Shown: positions 34,180-43,212 of the stretch, one piece after another | How the letters are laid out: every line of letters begins with the position of its first letter | How positions within the stretch are numbered: the first letter of the stretch is position 1 | Source of the DNA: Clostridium transplantifaecale | GTDB taxonomy: Bacteria; Bacillota; Clostridia; Lachnospirales; Lachnospiraceae | Length of the DNA stretch: 64,000 bases | Reading direction: 5' to 3' | NCBI RefSeq assembly: GCF_900626075.1 | Contig: NZ_UYZY01000001.1 | Coordinates: forward strand, 310,001 to 374,000 | Program-made: the position numbers and the translations under genes | The notes under the pieces: generated by a model | The model's input: the letters and a program-made list of their open reading frames with translations, nothing else | Told to the model about the DNA's origin: nothing | Database searches by the model: none

Positions 34180-34629
34180 ATGATTTTTATTATTGGAGGG
34201 CAGTCCCAGGGGAAAACGGAATTTGCCATGGAACTCTTCGGAAAAAGAAAAAAGATGGAGACCGGCGGCGTCTCAGAATCCGGCAAAACGTCGGCGGACA
34301 ACAGTTTTTCCATATCGGAGGAAACAGTGGCGGACGGCCGCACATCGGAATATGGAGAGGCAATGACGGCCCCATTTATCATTCATCTGGAATGGTATAT
34401 CAGGCGGCTGATGGAAGAGGGAAAGGATCCGGCCGGATTTGCGGACCGCCTTATGTCCGAAAATGGCAGGGCAGTAGTAACGGCAGATGAAATCGGGTAC
34501 GGAATCGTTCCGGCCGATGCGTTTTTGCGGGAATACCGCGAGACGGACGGGCGCATCTGCCAGAAAATAGCCGCGTTTTCCGACGAGGTCTACCGGGTTG
34601 TCTGCGGTCTCGGAACAAGGATTAAATAA
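34180..34629 (+). CDS. Short CobU-like protein
   Basis: 149 residues. The N-terminus IIGGQSQGKTEFAMELF is a P-loop of the CobU type (GGQSQGKT), and the C-terminus (ADEIGYGIVPADAFLREYRE, then DGRICQKIAAFSDEVYRVV) is the CobU/CobP ending. The middle, including the conserved TMMVWD...HR segment and the GMP-accepting His, is missing and replaced by a Ser/Glu-rich stretch. It may be a degenerate second copy, a kinase-only enzyme or a regulator. It has no strong ribosome site (GGACGG) and lies upstream of cbiB in the same operon. Confidence 0.7.
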   Translation: MIFIIGGQSQGKTEFAMELFGKRKKMETGGVSESGKTSADNSFSISEETVADGRTSEYGEAMTAPFIIHLEWYIRRLMEEGKDPAGFADRLMSENGRAVVTADEIGYGIVPADAFLREYRETDGRICQKIAAFSDEVYRVVCGLGTRIK

Positions 34630-34682
34630 TAGGATAGAACGGTTCGGTCTGCATTCTGAACCGTGACGAATGGAGAAATAGA

Positions 34683-35648
34683 ATGGTGACACATATCGCA
34701 TCGATTTTGACGGGATTTATTCTGGATGCTGTTTTCGGCGACCCCCATTTTTTCCCGCACCCGGTCCGGGCGATCGGGTGGCTGATTAACAGGCTGGAAA
34801 ATGGAATACGAACCCTGTTTCCCGGGACGGAAAAAGGAGAGCTGGCCGGAGGTGCCGTTTTTGCGGTTCTGGTCCCGGCGGTTACGGCCCTGGCGGCGGC
34901 GCTTCTGCTGGCGGCGGCAAAGGCGGCGGGAGACGCGGTTCTTTTCTTTGCGGAATCGGTTCTGGTTTATTTCCTTCTGGCGGCCCGTTCCCTGAGGGAC
35001 GAGAGTATGAAAGTCTATCATTCACTGAAAAAGGGGGACGTGGAGGAGGCGCGGTACAATGTTTCGATGATTGTAGGCCGTGACACCAGTGTGCTGGATG
35101 AGGCAGGAATCGCCAGGGCGGCGGTGGAGACGGTTGCCGAGAACACTTCGGATGGGGTAATCGCCCCTCTTTTTTTTCTGGCCCTGGGCGGGCCTGTCCT
35201 GGGATGGGCTTACAAAGCGGTAAACACGATGGATTCCATGGTTGGATATAAAAATGAAAAATATCTCTTCTTTGGAAGAGCCGCGGCAAGGTTCGATGAT
35301 CTGGTGAATTTCATCCCGGCCCGTCTCTCGGCCGTTCTTATGATAGGGGCGGCTCTGATAGGGAGGATGGATTTTCAGAATGCCGTCCGGATTTTCAGAA
35401 GGGACCGGTTTAACCATAAAAGTCCGAATTCGGCACAGACGGAAGCTGTCTGCGCCGGAGCGCTCTGCATCCGCCTGGCAGGCGATGCCTGGTATTTCGG
35501 GGAGCTATGTAAGAAACCGTTTATCGGCGACGATATCCGCCCGGTGGAACAGGACGATATAAAAAAGGCCAACCGGCTGATGTATACGGCCTCGGGGCTG
35601 GCGCTTTTTCTGGCTCTTGCCTGGCAGGAAGTGATGGTGCTGTACTAG
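34683..35648 (+). CDS. cbiB: Adenosylcobinamide-phosphate synthase
   Basis: A 321-residue membrane protein. LDAVFGDPHFFPHPVRAIGW at the N-terminus, then YNVSMIVGRDTSVLDEAGIA, AVETVAENTSDGVIAPLFFL and AVNTMDSMVGYKNEKY are CbiB/CobD signatures. It attaches aminopropanol phosphate to adenosylcobyrate. The donor is made by the aminotransferase-fold decarboxylase encoded next. It lies 53 bases after the CobU-like gene, with GGAGAAATAG before the ATG. Confidence 0.95.
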   Translation: MVTHIASILTGFILDAVFGDPHFFPHPVRAIGWLINRLENGIRTLFPGTEKGELAGGAVFAVLVPAVTALAAALLLAAAKAAGDAVLFFAESVLVYFLLAARSLRDESMKVYHSLKKGDVEEARYNVSMIVGRDTSVLDEAGIARAAVETVAENTSDGVIAPLFFLALGGPVLGWAYKAVNTMDSMVGYKNEKYLFFGRAAARFDDLVNFIPARLSAVLMIGAALIGRMDFQNAVRIFRRDRFNHKSPNSAQTEAVCAGALCIRLAGDAWYFGELCKKPFIGDDIRPVEQDDIKKANRLMYTASGLALFLALAWQEVMVLY

Positions 35649-35806
35649 AATGGGAGATAAATCCCGGATGGTTTGCGGCGCTGCAGAGCCTGTTTGGTAA
35701 ATGCCGCCCTCGGCGGACAAGACGCCGGACAAATCAGAAGGGCGCTAAAAAAGAGATTTCAATAAGTGAAAAAGAGATACGAAGAAAGAGATGAGGTAAT
35801 CAAGGC

Positions 35807-36892
35807 ATGGAATATCTGCATGGAGGAGACATTTATTCGGACGGGAAAATCAGGCTGGATTTCTCGGTGAATACAAGCCCGCTCGGTATGCCGGAGTCCA
35901 TCAGGCAGGCGGTCATAAATTCTTCCGGCAGCTGGGAACGGTATCCGGACAGCCGCGGCCGCAGCCTGAGAAGCGCACTGGCAGACTATTACGGCGGCCG
36001 TATCCCGAAAGACGCCTTTCTCTGCGGAAACGGATCGGCCGATTTAATGTATACCCTTATTTTCGCCCTGCGTCCGGGGAGAGCGCTTATTCCGGTTCCG
36101 GCGTTTGCGGAATATCAGATGGCCGTGGAGGCGGGAGGCTGTTTTGCGGAACCTTTTCTTCTGGAGGAAAGCACCGGCTTTTCCCTGGAGGAGAATAAGG
36201 AAAAGCTGATGGAATATATCCGTAAAAGCAGCGGCATCGACATGATGATGCTTGGCAATCCGGTTAATCCCTGCGGTTTAGCCGCGGGACGCAAGTGGAT
36301 TGAGGAGATAGCCGTGCTGTGCAGAGAGAAAGGGATTTTTCTGGTCCTTGACGAGTGCTTTAACTGGTTTTTAAAGGAACGGGAGCATTTTTCCGCGATT
36401 CCCCTTATGGCGGAGGCGCCGGAAAAGTACCGCCATGTGATGGTAATCAATGCGTTTACGAAAATCTATGCAATGGCCGGGCTGCGGTTTGGATATGCGG
36501 TCTGCACCGACAGGGAAGTCATAAGACGGATGGAACGCTGCCGCCAGCCCTGGAGTGTTTCGGCTCCGGCGGAGGCGGCTGCGATGGCGGCTCTCACGGT
36601 GAGAGGAGAGGCGGAAAAGGCCGCGGAACTGGTGGAAACGGAACGCCGTTTTCTTAAAGAAGAACTTGCCGGATTAGGGTTTACGGTGTTTCCTTCCATG
36701 GTCAATTACATTCTTTTCAGGTCCGATACGGACTTTGACTACAGGGCTTTCTGCAGGGAGCGGGGCATCCTGATCCGTTCCTGCGGCAATTTTGAGGGAC
36801 TGGACGGCCGGTATTACAGAGTGACGGTAAAACAGCGGGAAGAGAACAGGGAACTGCTGAAGTGCCTGGAAGAGGCATCGGCCCATTCATAG
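35807..36892 (+). CDS. cobD: Threonine-phosphate decarboxylase
   Basis: A 361-residue class I/II PLP enzyme. LHGGDIYSDGKIRLDFSVNT and SWERYPDSRGRSLRSALADY resemble CobD, and MLGNPVNPCGLAAG, LVLDECFNWFL and the PLP lysine in NAFTKIYAMAGLRFGY (about 218) are in place. It decarboxylates L-threonine O-3-phosphate to aminopropanol phosphate for CbiB. A histidinol-phosphate aminotransferase would look similar, but the cobalamin context decides. The 158 bases upstream hold a weak GC hairpin and no clear promoter. Confidence 0.88.
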   Translation: MEYLHGGDIYSDGKIRLDFSVNTSPLGMPESIRQAVINSSGSWERYPDSRGRSLRSALADYYGGRIPKDAFLCGNGSADLMYTLIFALRPGRALIPVPAFAEYQMAVEAGGCFAEPFLLEESTGFSLEENKEKLMEYIRKSSGIDMMMLGNPVNPCGLAAGRKWIEEIAVLCREKGIFLVLDECFNWFLKEREHFSAIPLMAEAPEKYRHVMVINAFTKIYAMAGLRFGYAVCTDREVIRRMERCRQPWSVSAPAEAAAMAALTVRGEAEKAAELVETERRFLKEELAGLGFTVFPSMVNYILFRSDTDFDYRAFCRERGILIRSCGNFEGLDGRYYRVTVKQREENRELLKCLEEASAHS

Positions 36893-36943
36893 CCAAAAGC
36901 AAAAACAGAAAAAACGAAAACAGAGTCAGAGAAACGGGGAATT

Positions 36944-38485
36944 ATGGCAAAAGCAATTATGATACAGGGAACCATGTCAAATGCGGGGAAAAGCCTTCTG
37001 GCGGCCGGATTGTGCCGGATATTCAGGCAGGACGGATATAGGGTGGCCCCTTTCAAATCGCAGAATATGGCGCTCAATTCCTTCATTACGCGTGAGGGTC
37101 TGGAAATGGGGCGCGCCCAGGTGGTGCAGGCCCAGGCGGCGGGGATTGAACCGTCGGCTGATATGAATCCGATTCTTTTAAAGCCGTCCAGCGATACCGG
37201 TTCCCAGGTGATTGTAAATGGGGTACCCGTGGCCACGATGGCGGCAAGGGATTATTTCCGATACAAGAAAAGCCTGATACCGGCTATTATGGAGGCATAT
37301 GGGAGACTCGACAGGGAATACGATATCATTGTGATCGAGGGAGCCGGAAGTCCGGCGGAGATCAACTTGAAAAACGACGATATAGTCAATATGGGGATGG
37401 CAAAGATGGCAAAGGCGCCGGTTCTGCTGGCCGGTGATATTGACCGCGGAGGCGTGTTTGCCCAGCTTTACGGGACCGTAATGCTCCTCGAACCGGATGA
37501 GAGAGCTATGATCCGGGGCCTGATTATCAATAAGTTCCGCGGGGACAAGACGATACTTTTACCGGGCGTGGATATGATAGAGGAACTCTGCGGCATTCCG
37601 GTGGTCGGTGTGGCCCCATATATGAATATAGATATAGAGGATGAGGACAGCTTAAGCAGCAGGCTGACAAGCCGGGATGCGGGAACCGCCCTGGTGGATA
37701 TTGCGGTAATCCGCTTCCCGCGCCTTTCCAATTTCACCGATTTTAATATCTTTTCGGCCATGAAGGAAGCGTCGGTGCGGTATGTCGGCAGGCTTGGTGA
37801 GCTTGGCAGGCCGGATATGATTATTCTGCCCGGAACGAAAAATACGATGGGGGACCTGCTCTGGATGCGCCAGAACGGCCTGGAGGCGGCTGTACTTAAG
37901 GCGGCGGCCCAGGGAACGCCGGTATTTGGAATCTGCGGAGGATATCAGATGATGGGGGAGACCCTGATCGACGAGGCCGGCACGGAGAACGGCATTCCGG
38001 GACAGCAGACGACAGGAATGGGACTTTTAAAGGCGTCCACCGTCTTCCATGAAGAGAAGTCCAGAACAAGGGTGACAGGCCGGTTTGAGGCCGTGGAGGG
38101 GATTTTCAAGTCACTTTCCGGGAGAAGCCTGGAGGGATATGAAATCCATATGGGACGAACAGATTTAAAAGACACCGGATCCACGTTTTTGCGTCTTAAG
38201 GAGCACCAGGGCAAATCGGAGGCCCGAAAGCAGGACGGATTGGCTTGTGGGAACCTTTATGGTACGTACGTGCATGGGATTTTCGACGGGCCTGGTATTG
38301 CAGAGGCAGTCGTGTCTGCACTCATGGAGGCAAAGGGACTGACGGCGCTTAAGACGGAGGACGGAGGTTTCAACTACCATGCATACCGGGAACAGCAGTA
38401 TGATAAGCTGGCGGAGGAACTGCGCAGAAACCTTGATATGGATAAGATTTACAGAATACTGGAAGAGGGGCTGGAAGAAAAATGA
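36944..38485 (+). CDS. cbiP: Cobyric acid synthase
   Basis: 513 residues. The ATP domain starts [20 protein letters not shown] and has [13 protein letters not shown]; the amidotransferase domain has the Cys nucleophile in [15 protein letters not shown] and ends with YVHGIFDG. It adds four amides (b, d, e, g) to adenosylcobyrinate a,c-diamide. It complements CbiA from the other block. Its stop overlaps the start of cbiC by four bases. Confidence 0.95.
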   Translation: MAKAIMIQGTMSNAGKSLLAAGLCRIFRQDGYRVAPFKSQNMALNSFITREGLEMGRAQVVQAQAAGIEPSADMNPILLKPSSDTGSQVIVNGVPVATMAARDYFRYKKSLIPAIMEAYGRLDREYDIIVIEGAGSPAEINLKNDDIVNMGMAKMAKAPVLLAGDIDRGGVFAQLYGTVMLLEPDERAMIRGLIINKFRGDKTILLPGVDMIEELCGIPVVGVAPYMNIDIEDEDSLSSRLTSRDAGTALVDIAVIRFPRLSNFTDFNIFSAMKEASVRYVGRLGELGRPDMIILPGTKNTMGDLLWMRQNGLEAAVLKAAAQGTPVFGICGGYQMMGETLIDEAGTENGIPGQQTTGMGLLKASTVFHEEKSRTRVTGRFEAVEGIFKSLSGRSLEGYEIHMGRTDLKDTGSTFLRLKEHQGKSEARKQDGLACGNLYGTYVHGIFDGPGIAEAVVSALMEAKGLTALKTEDGGFNYHAYREQQYDKLAEELRRNLDMDKIYRILEEGLEEK

Positions 38486-39123
38486 CAACAGAACTGGAAC
38501 GTGTATTGCCGGCGGAGATTGAGAAAAGGAGCCTGGAAATCATAACGGAAGAACTGGGAGGGAGAACTTTCCCGGAAGGACAGTCACAGGTGATAAAAAG
38601 AGTGATTCACACGACGGCGGATTTTGAGTATGCGGACAGCCTTGTCTTTTCGGAGGGAGCCGTGGAGAAGGCTCTTGAGGCCCTCAGAGAGGGCTGCACA
38701 ATTGTGACGGACACCAACATGGGAAAGGCCGGGGTGAATAAAAAATCCCTGGAAAAGACGGGAGGGGAAGTCCTGTGTTTTATGGCCGATGAGGATGTAG
38801 CGCTGAAAGCAAAGGAAGAGGGCACGACCAGGGCGGCCGCCAGTATGGACAAGGCGGCAAAACTTGGCCGGGACTGTATCTTTGCCGTTGGGAATGCTCC
38901 TACCGCTCTTGTCAGGCTGTATGAACTGATTCAGGAGGGAAAAATCCATCCGAAGCTGATTATCGGCGTGCCGGTCGGATTTGTCAATGTGGTGCAGTCT
39001 AAGGAAATGATCCTGACCTTAAAAGACACTCCTTATATTGTCGCCAGGGGAAGAAAAGGGGGCAGCAACGTGGCGGCCACCATCTGCAACGCCCTGATTT
39101 ACCAGGTGAAGAGGGAACTGTAA
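38482..39123 (+). CDS. cbiC: Cobalt-precorrin-8 methylmutase
   Basis: 213 residues. [18 protein letters not shown] carries the catalytic His (H43), followed by [34 protein letters not shown] and [15 protein letters not shown], all CbiC/CobH blocks. It moves the C11 methyl to C12, giving cobyrinate. It is a corrin-ring enzyme but is encoded at the end of the lower-loop block. It overlaps cbiP and is followed by a hairpin-rich region. Confidence 0.95.
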   Translation: MTTELERVLPAEIEKRSLEIITEELGGRTFPEGQSQVIKRVIHTTADFEYADSLVFSEGAVEKALEALREGCTIVTDTNMGKAGVNKKSLEKTGGEVLCFMADEDVALKAKEEGTTRAAASMDKAAKLGRDCIFAVGNAPTALVRLYELIQEGKIHPKLIIGVPVGFVNVVQSKEMILTLKDTPYIVARGRKGGSNVAATICNALIYQVKREL

Positions 39124-39135
39124 AGAGATAGGAAA

Positions 39136-39330
39136 GAGTCCGGCTCATCGGACTCCTGCGAACTAAAAGAAGCTGCCGGGAGGCTCCCCAGAACGGGAGC
39201 CGGAAATCCCGGCAGTTTGCATTGACTCTCAATGAAAAGTCCGTGAAACATACTTTTCATTGTTGATGGCTATAAAGAGAATTTACTACCGGCCGGAAAT
39301 GCAGGGCAGAACCTGCCCTGTATTCCCTGT
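39136..39330. other. Hairpin-rich convergent intergenic region
   Basis: Four hairpins follow one another: GAGTCC/GGACTC (about 39136-39154); CTGCCGGGA/TCCCGGCAG with an inner GGCTCCC/GGGAGCC (39173-39215), followed by a short TTT; a perfect 11-base stem CAATGAAAAGT/ACTTTTCATTG (39230-39262); and CAGGGCAG/CTGCCCTG near 39312-39331. The second could terminate the cobalamin transcript and the last the minus-strand gene. No open frame is supported between cbiC and 39387. Confidence 0.5.
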
Positions 39331-39386
39331 GACCGGCTTAGAATGCGTGCTGGAGACGTTATAAGGCCCGTAAGACGGTACCTTAA

Positions 39387-39671
39387 TTAGCAGCAGAATC
39401 CGCCGCCGCCATTCCCGCCGCCGCAACAGCAGCAGAGCAGGATAATCCAGATCAGGCAGTCACAACCGCCTCCGCCAAATCCACCGAATCCACCGCCGCA
39501 TCCGCATCCGCCGCCGCAGTTATGTTCGAAACATCCACCGCCGCCGCCACCGCAACAGCACAGTAAGATGAGAATCAGGAAGATCATGTTTCCTCCACCG
39601 CCGCATCCACATCCGCCGCCACAGCTATTCTCACATCCACATCCGCAGTTTGTTGCTGCTAAATCACTCAT
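39387..39671 (-). CDS. Cys/Gly-rich small protein (chorion-like high-cysteine family)
   Basis: 94 residues, dominated by Cys and Gly, arranged as two similar halves: a C-G-rich block, then a hydrophobic IFLILILLCCCGGG or LIWIILLCCCCGGG segment. The low complexity could suggest a shadow frame, but CGGAGGAAC lies seven bases before the ATG and a sigma-K-like sequence lies upstream, so I take it as a real gene. Similar small proteins in Lachnospiraceae carry the database name chorion class high-cysteine protein; function is unknown. A spore-coat or surface role is a guess from the promoter-like match and cysteine content. Confidence 0.7.
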   Translation of the reverse strand: MSDLAATNCGCGCENSCGGGCGCGGGGNMIFLILILLCCCGGGGGGCFEHNCGGGCGCGGGFGGFGGGGCDCLIWIILLCCCCGGGNGGGGFCC

Positions 39672-39703
39672 ATTAAGTTCCTCCGAGATTTTCTTTACAC
39701 TCC

Positions 39704-39731
39704 ATCATATGCCCGGCGGCTTGCCACAGTT
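39704..39731 (-). promoter_or_regulatory. Sigma-K-like promoter of the Cys/Gly-rich gene
   Basis: On the minus strand, AC (39729-39730) is followed 17 bases later by CATATGAT (39711-39704), matching the sigma-K pattern AC-N16/17-CATANNNT. The start codon is about 33 bases further on. The consensus is short, so chance matches are possible. Confidence 0.4.
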
Positions 39732-39767
39732 TCCTGATTTTTAAAATTAATTTTAACAGGAACATGA

Positions 39768-39795
39768 TTGAACATGGTGGAAACTTGTGTATAAT
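39768..39795 (+). promoter_or_regulatory. Sigma-A promoter of the alaX gene
   Basis: TTGAAC (39768-39773), a 16-base spacer with TGTG before the -10, and TATAAT (39790-39795), about 40 bases before the start codon. Confidence 0.7.
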
Positions 39796-39834
39796 AGGAG
39801 TATCGCGGAACTTTTAAATGAAAGGATTGTAAAA

Positions 39835-40989
39835 ATGGAAAAGTTATATTACCAGCTTCCCTATGTAAAACAGTTTGAAGCGAAAGTACTCTCATGTGAA
39901 AAAGGGAAAAAGGGATTTGAAGTGATACTTGATCGGACAGGTTTTTATCCGGAAGGGGGCGGACAGCCGTCCGATACCGGAATGCTGGGAGAGGCCAGGG
40001 TACTGGAAGTCCATGAAAAGGGAGAAGAAATTATTCACTATACGGACCGGGAGATGCAGACGGGACAGACTGTTGCCGGTACAATCGACTGGGAAGGCCG
40101 TTTTTCCAATATGCAGCAGCACTCGGGCGAACATATCGTATCGGGGCTTATCCATGGGCGGTACGGCTATGACAACGTCGGTTTCCATATGGGGCATGAG
40201 GAGATGACTATTGATTTAAACGGTTCACTGACTTGGACCCAGCTTATGGAAATCGAAAAAGAGGCCAATGAAGTTGTATATTCCAATCAGTATATAGCAG
40301 TTACATATCCGGCGGAGGAAGAACTTGCAGAACTGGATTACAGAAGTAAGAAGGAATTGACCGGACAAGTCAGAATCGTGGAAATTCCCGGTTCAGACTG
40401 CTGTGCCTGCTGCGGAACCCATGTGGAACGCACCGGGGAGATTGGCGCGATCAAGTTTCTGTCCATGATTCACTATAAAGGCGGAGTCCGTATTTCGATG
40501 ATTTGCGGGGCAAAGGCCATGGAGGATTATGACAGAAAGACGGATCAGGCGATTGCTATTTCCAATCTGCTTTCTGCCAAACCGGACAGGCTCGCGGAGG
40601 CGGTAGAGCGGCTTAAGAACGAAGCGGCGGAGAAGGACGCGCGTATCGGCGCGCTGACCAGGGAACTGTTTACTTTAAAAGCAGAGAGATATGAAGAAGG
40701 TCAGAAGCTTTTACTTGTATTTGAAGAGGGGCTTTTGCCGGTGCAGGTGCGGCAGTTTTGTAATCTCTTGCTGGAGGAAGGGAAGGCAGGTACGGCGGCC
40801 GTCTTTTCACCGGACGGCAGGGGCGGTTACAATTACTGTGCGGGCAGCCGTGCCATCGATATGAAGGAAGCCGGAAAGACACTGAATGCGAAGTTAAACG
40901 GACGGGGAGGCGGCAGTTCCCAGATGATCCAGGGTTCTTTTGCGGCCCCGGAGGAAGAGATAAAAGAAGTGTTTGAAGCGTTTTTATAG
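39835..40989 (+). CDS. Alanyl-tRNA editing protein, AlaX family with DHHA1 domain
   Basis: 384 residues. RTGFYPEGGGQPSDTGML is the AlaRS editing-domain entry; the metal site is HSGEH (96-100) plus CCACCGTHVERTGEIG further on. A coiled segment and a DHHA1-like C-terminal domain (RGGYNYCAGS..., GGGSSQMIQG) follow, the AlaX-L arrangement. Such proteins hydrolyse mischarged Ser- or Gly-tRNA-Ala in trans. ATG 39835 follows AAAGGATT; the in-frame ATG at 39787 lies at the -10 box and is excluded. It is co-transcribed with the downstream permease gene. Confidence 0.92.
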   Translation: MEKLYYQLPYVKQFEAKVLSCEKGKKGFEVILDRTGFYPEGGGQPSDTGMLGEARVLEVHEKGEEIIHYTDREMQTGQTVAGTIDWEGRFSNMQQHSGEHIVSGLIHGRYGYDNVGFHMGHEEMTIDLNGSLTWTQLMEIEKEANEVVYSNQYIAVTYPAEEELAELDYRSKKELTGQVRIVEIPGSDCCACCGTHVERTGEIGAIKFLSMIHYKGGVRISMICGAKAMEDYDRKTDQAIAISNLLSAKPDRLAEAVERLKNEAAEKDARIGALTRELFTLKAERYEEGQKLLLVFEEGLLPVQVRQFCNLLLEEGKAGTAAVFSPDGRGGYNYCAGSRAIDMKEAGKTLNAKLNGRGGGSSQMIQGSFAAPEEEIKEVFEAFL

Positions 40990-41001
40990 AGAGGAAATTA
41001 T

Positions 41002-42123
41002 ATGGATATAAACCGAGAAACAATGAAAAAGATTATGCTGCTTATCCTGTACACGATCGTGATACTGGCTCTGGCTCTTCAGTTTGAAAGGGTGCTGGTG
41101 TTCGTAGGATGGGCCATACGCCTTGTATTCCCGTTCCTCTGCGGTTCGGCCATCGCATTCATCCTGAATGTGCCGATGCGTTTTATCGAGACAAGGCTCC
41201 CGGAGAAGCATGTAAGGAAACACAAAAGGGCGCTGAGCCTTACACTGGCCCTGCTCTTTGTGGCGCTGATTCTGGGTATCGTATTTTTTCTGGTGGTGCC
41301 CCAGATTACGGAAACGCTTGTCAGCCTGAAGGATCTGATTCCGGAATTTTTCGGCAACATGCAGGCTCTGCTGGAAAAGAAATTCGGCGAATATCCGGAT
41401 ATAGTGGAGTATATTAATAACATCAATCTCCAGATAGACTGGAAAGACACATTTGAAAAATTAGCCGGTTTTGTCACAACGGGAGCAGGTACCGTTCTGT
41501 CTTCCACGCTTACGGCGGCCGCATCCATAGCAAGCGGTATCGCCACATTTGGCATTGCATTTATATTTTCCATTTACATTCTTCTTCAGAAGGAGAACCT
41601 GGCCAGACAGTTTAAAAAACTCTTTTACGCCTATTTTCCCGAGAAGGCGGTAAATGAGTTTATCCGTATCTGCCGGATGGCGGAGCAGACGTTCTCGAAG
41701 TTCCTTGCCGGCCAGTGCACCGAAGCCGTAATTTTGGGAACCATGTTCTTTATCACGCTCAGTCTGTTCAGGCTGCCGTACGCCCTTTTGATCGGCGTGC
41801 TGATTGCCTTTACCGCCCTTATTCCAATTTTCGGGGCTTTTATCGGCTGTGCAATCGGTATCTTTCTGACACTCGTCGTCAATCCGGTTCAGGCCGTCTG
41901 GTTTACTATCATATTTTTTGTGCTCCAGCAGGTGGAGGGGAACCTCATTTATCCCCATGTGGTGGGAAATTCGGTCGGTCTTCCTTCAATCTGGGTGCTG
42001 GCGGCCGTATCCATCGGCGGAAGCATGATGGGCGTCGTGGGGATGCTGATTTTTATTCCGCTCTGCTCGGTTGTTTATGCCCTGGTGCGAGAGGATGTGA
42101 ACAGAAGACTTAGAAGAAGATAG
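41002..42123 (+). CDS. AI-2E family transporter
   Basis: A 373-residue membrane protein with about eight hydrophobic segments in the PF01594 pattern: a helix pair at 10-60, an amphipathic extracytoplasmic region (about 95-145), then TGAGTVLSSTLTAAASIASG and the C-terminal block (LIPIFGAFIGCAIGIFLTLV, later QQVEGNLIYPHVVGNSVGLP). The family includes TqsA and Na+/H+-antiporter-like proteins; substrate is unknown here and the AI-2 label is by family only. It begins 12 bases after the alaX gene and ends before a terminator. Confidence 0.88.
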   Translation: MDINRETMKKIMLLILYTIVILALALQFERVLVFVGWAIRLVFPFLCGSAIAFILNVPMRFIETRLPEKHVRKHKRALSLTLALLFVALILGIVFFLVVPQITETLVSLKDLIPEFFGNMQALLEKKFGEYPDIVEYINNINLQIDWKDTFEKLAGFVTTGAGTVLSSTLTAAASIASGIATFGIAFIFSIYILLQKENLARQFKKLFYAYFPEKAVNEFIRICRMAEQTFSKFLAGQCTEAVILGTMFFITLSLFRLPYALLIGVLIAFTALIPIFGAFIGCAIGIFLTLVVNPVQAVWFTIIFFVLQQVEGNLIYPHVVGNSVGLPSIWVLAAVSIGGSMMGVVGMLIFIPLCSVVYALVREDVNRRLRRR

Positions 42124-42177
42124 AAACATCAAGTGAATGAGATAATAGAAACCTGGCGGCCAAAGGCCGGAAGGGTA

Positions 42178-42212
42178 TAAAAAAGCCGGACGTCACTGTC
42201 CGGCTTTTTTAA
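42178..42212. terminator. Bidirectional terminator
   Basis: AAAAAAGCCGGAC and GTCCGGCTTTTTT pair around a six-base loop, with A- and T-runs on both sides. It can serve the AI-2E family gene on plus and the small gene at 42219 on minus. Confidence 0.9.
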
Positions 42213-42218
42213 TCAATA

Positions 42219-42455
42219 TTATTCACCCTGGTACATGAATTTGATGAGACGATCGATGTCGTCTTTATCATAGGCAACCAGTTCCAGCTCTTTAATGTAT
42301 CCGTTAGAAAAGATCGTAGCCATGGAAAGGTACTGGGACAGTTTTGATTTTAAGTTGATGCGATCGCCTTCCGGAGACACCAGCTCCACGGTTCCTTTGC
42401 ACTGATCAATTACGGTAAAAAATTTTTCTACATCTGAAATGTTCTGAATCTTCAT
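42219..42455 (-). CDS. Conserved small protein, unknown function
   Basis: 78 residues beginning MKIQNISDVEKFFTVIDQC, then VELVSPEGDRINLKSKLSQY and a C-terminal DRLIKFMYQGE. AAAGGAGGG precedes the ATG at 42455, so the longer frame to 42500 is not needed. It is soluble, mixed charged, with an ELV-x-GDR-x-NLKSK core that I recognise from small uncharacterised Lachnospiraceae proteins, some of which bear an unsupported polyA polymerase label. No known catalytic motif is visible. Confidence 0.8.
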   Translation of the reverse strand: MKIQNISDVEKFFTVIDQCKGTVELVSPEGDRINLKSKLSQYLSMATIFSNGYIKELELVAYDKDDIDRLIKFMYQGE

Positions 42456-42666
42456 GATAAACCCTCCTTTTGAAAGTAGACGCTGAAATGTACGGAACAC
42501 AATAAATCCGGATTCATCTCATCGTTTGAAATTGGGTTAATGTTTTAACAAGCATATTATAGCAAATGCGCCTGCTCAAAACAAGGAGGATATTTCCCAA
42601 ATTTTTACAGCAAATAGGGAAGACGTATGTGAAAATAGCAGGTAGATCCCTCCGGCTCTTTGTGAA

Positions 42667-42924
42667 TTATATGTCAAAATCGACATGGAACGTACCCGTT
42701 TCTGCAGTGATATGAACATAGGAGAGATTGAAACTATCATCCATTACATCGACTTTATATTCAAAAACAGTGCCGTCATCTTTTTTAGACATGAAGAGAT
42801 AGGAACCGTTTTCCTTTTCTTCAATATCGTCACATATTTCGTTGTAGATGTCTTCTCCATCCACTGGCCCTGTATAGCCGGAATCCTTGATTTTATCCTC
42901 TATTGCCCTGAAAAATTCTTCCAT
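42667..42924 (-). CDS. Hypothetical small acidic protein
   Basis: 85 residues, very acidic (DGEDIYNEICDDIEEKENGS), with alternating strand-like segments at the C-terminus (FEYKVDVMDDSFNLSYVHIT). CGGGAGG precedes the ATG. I do not recognise the family. It is a single cytoplasmic domain by appearance. The gap to the previous small gene (42456-42666) holds nothing recognisable beyond AT-rich sequence. Confidence 0.65.
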   Translation of the reverse strand: MEEFFRAIEDKIKDSGYTGPVDGEDIYNEICDDIEEKENGSYLFMSKKDDGTVFEYKVDVMDDSFNLSYVHITAETGTFHVDFDI

Positions 42925-43040
42925 AATAAACCTCCCGAATCAATTTTATGAGAATGCGGATTTAAGCATCCGAACTGCTCTTTATGATACCGAATCAAGT
43001 ATACAGTGAAACGGGGCTGGATGCAAGACGTAAATCCCGT

Positions 43041-43069
43041 TTGAATATCCGTCCCATTTTGTGTATAAT
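43041..43069 (+). promoter_or_regulatory. Sigma-A promoter of the sirC-hemC-cobA/hemD operon
   Basis: TTGAAT (43041-43046), a 17-base spacer ending in TGTG, and TATAAT (43064-43069). The leader to the sirC start is about 135 bases, with no recognised riboswitch. Nothing else is seen in the 288-base gap. Confidence 0.75.
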
Positions 43070-43212
43070 AGGAAAAGCTGAAAAATAAGTGCATCCCCCA
43101 TAATATGAGATGGCATGACGGGGAGTACGGACTGCCGCCGATTACAGCGTAGATGTTTTACACTTGGGAACGGGCAGACAAAAAAGACGGTTCAGAGGAA
43201 AGGATGGGGAGA

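Noticed and set aside
41002..42123. Quorum-sensing (AI-2) exporter
   Set aside because: The family name is historical; nothing nearby concerns AI-2, so only the family is given.
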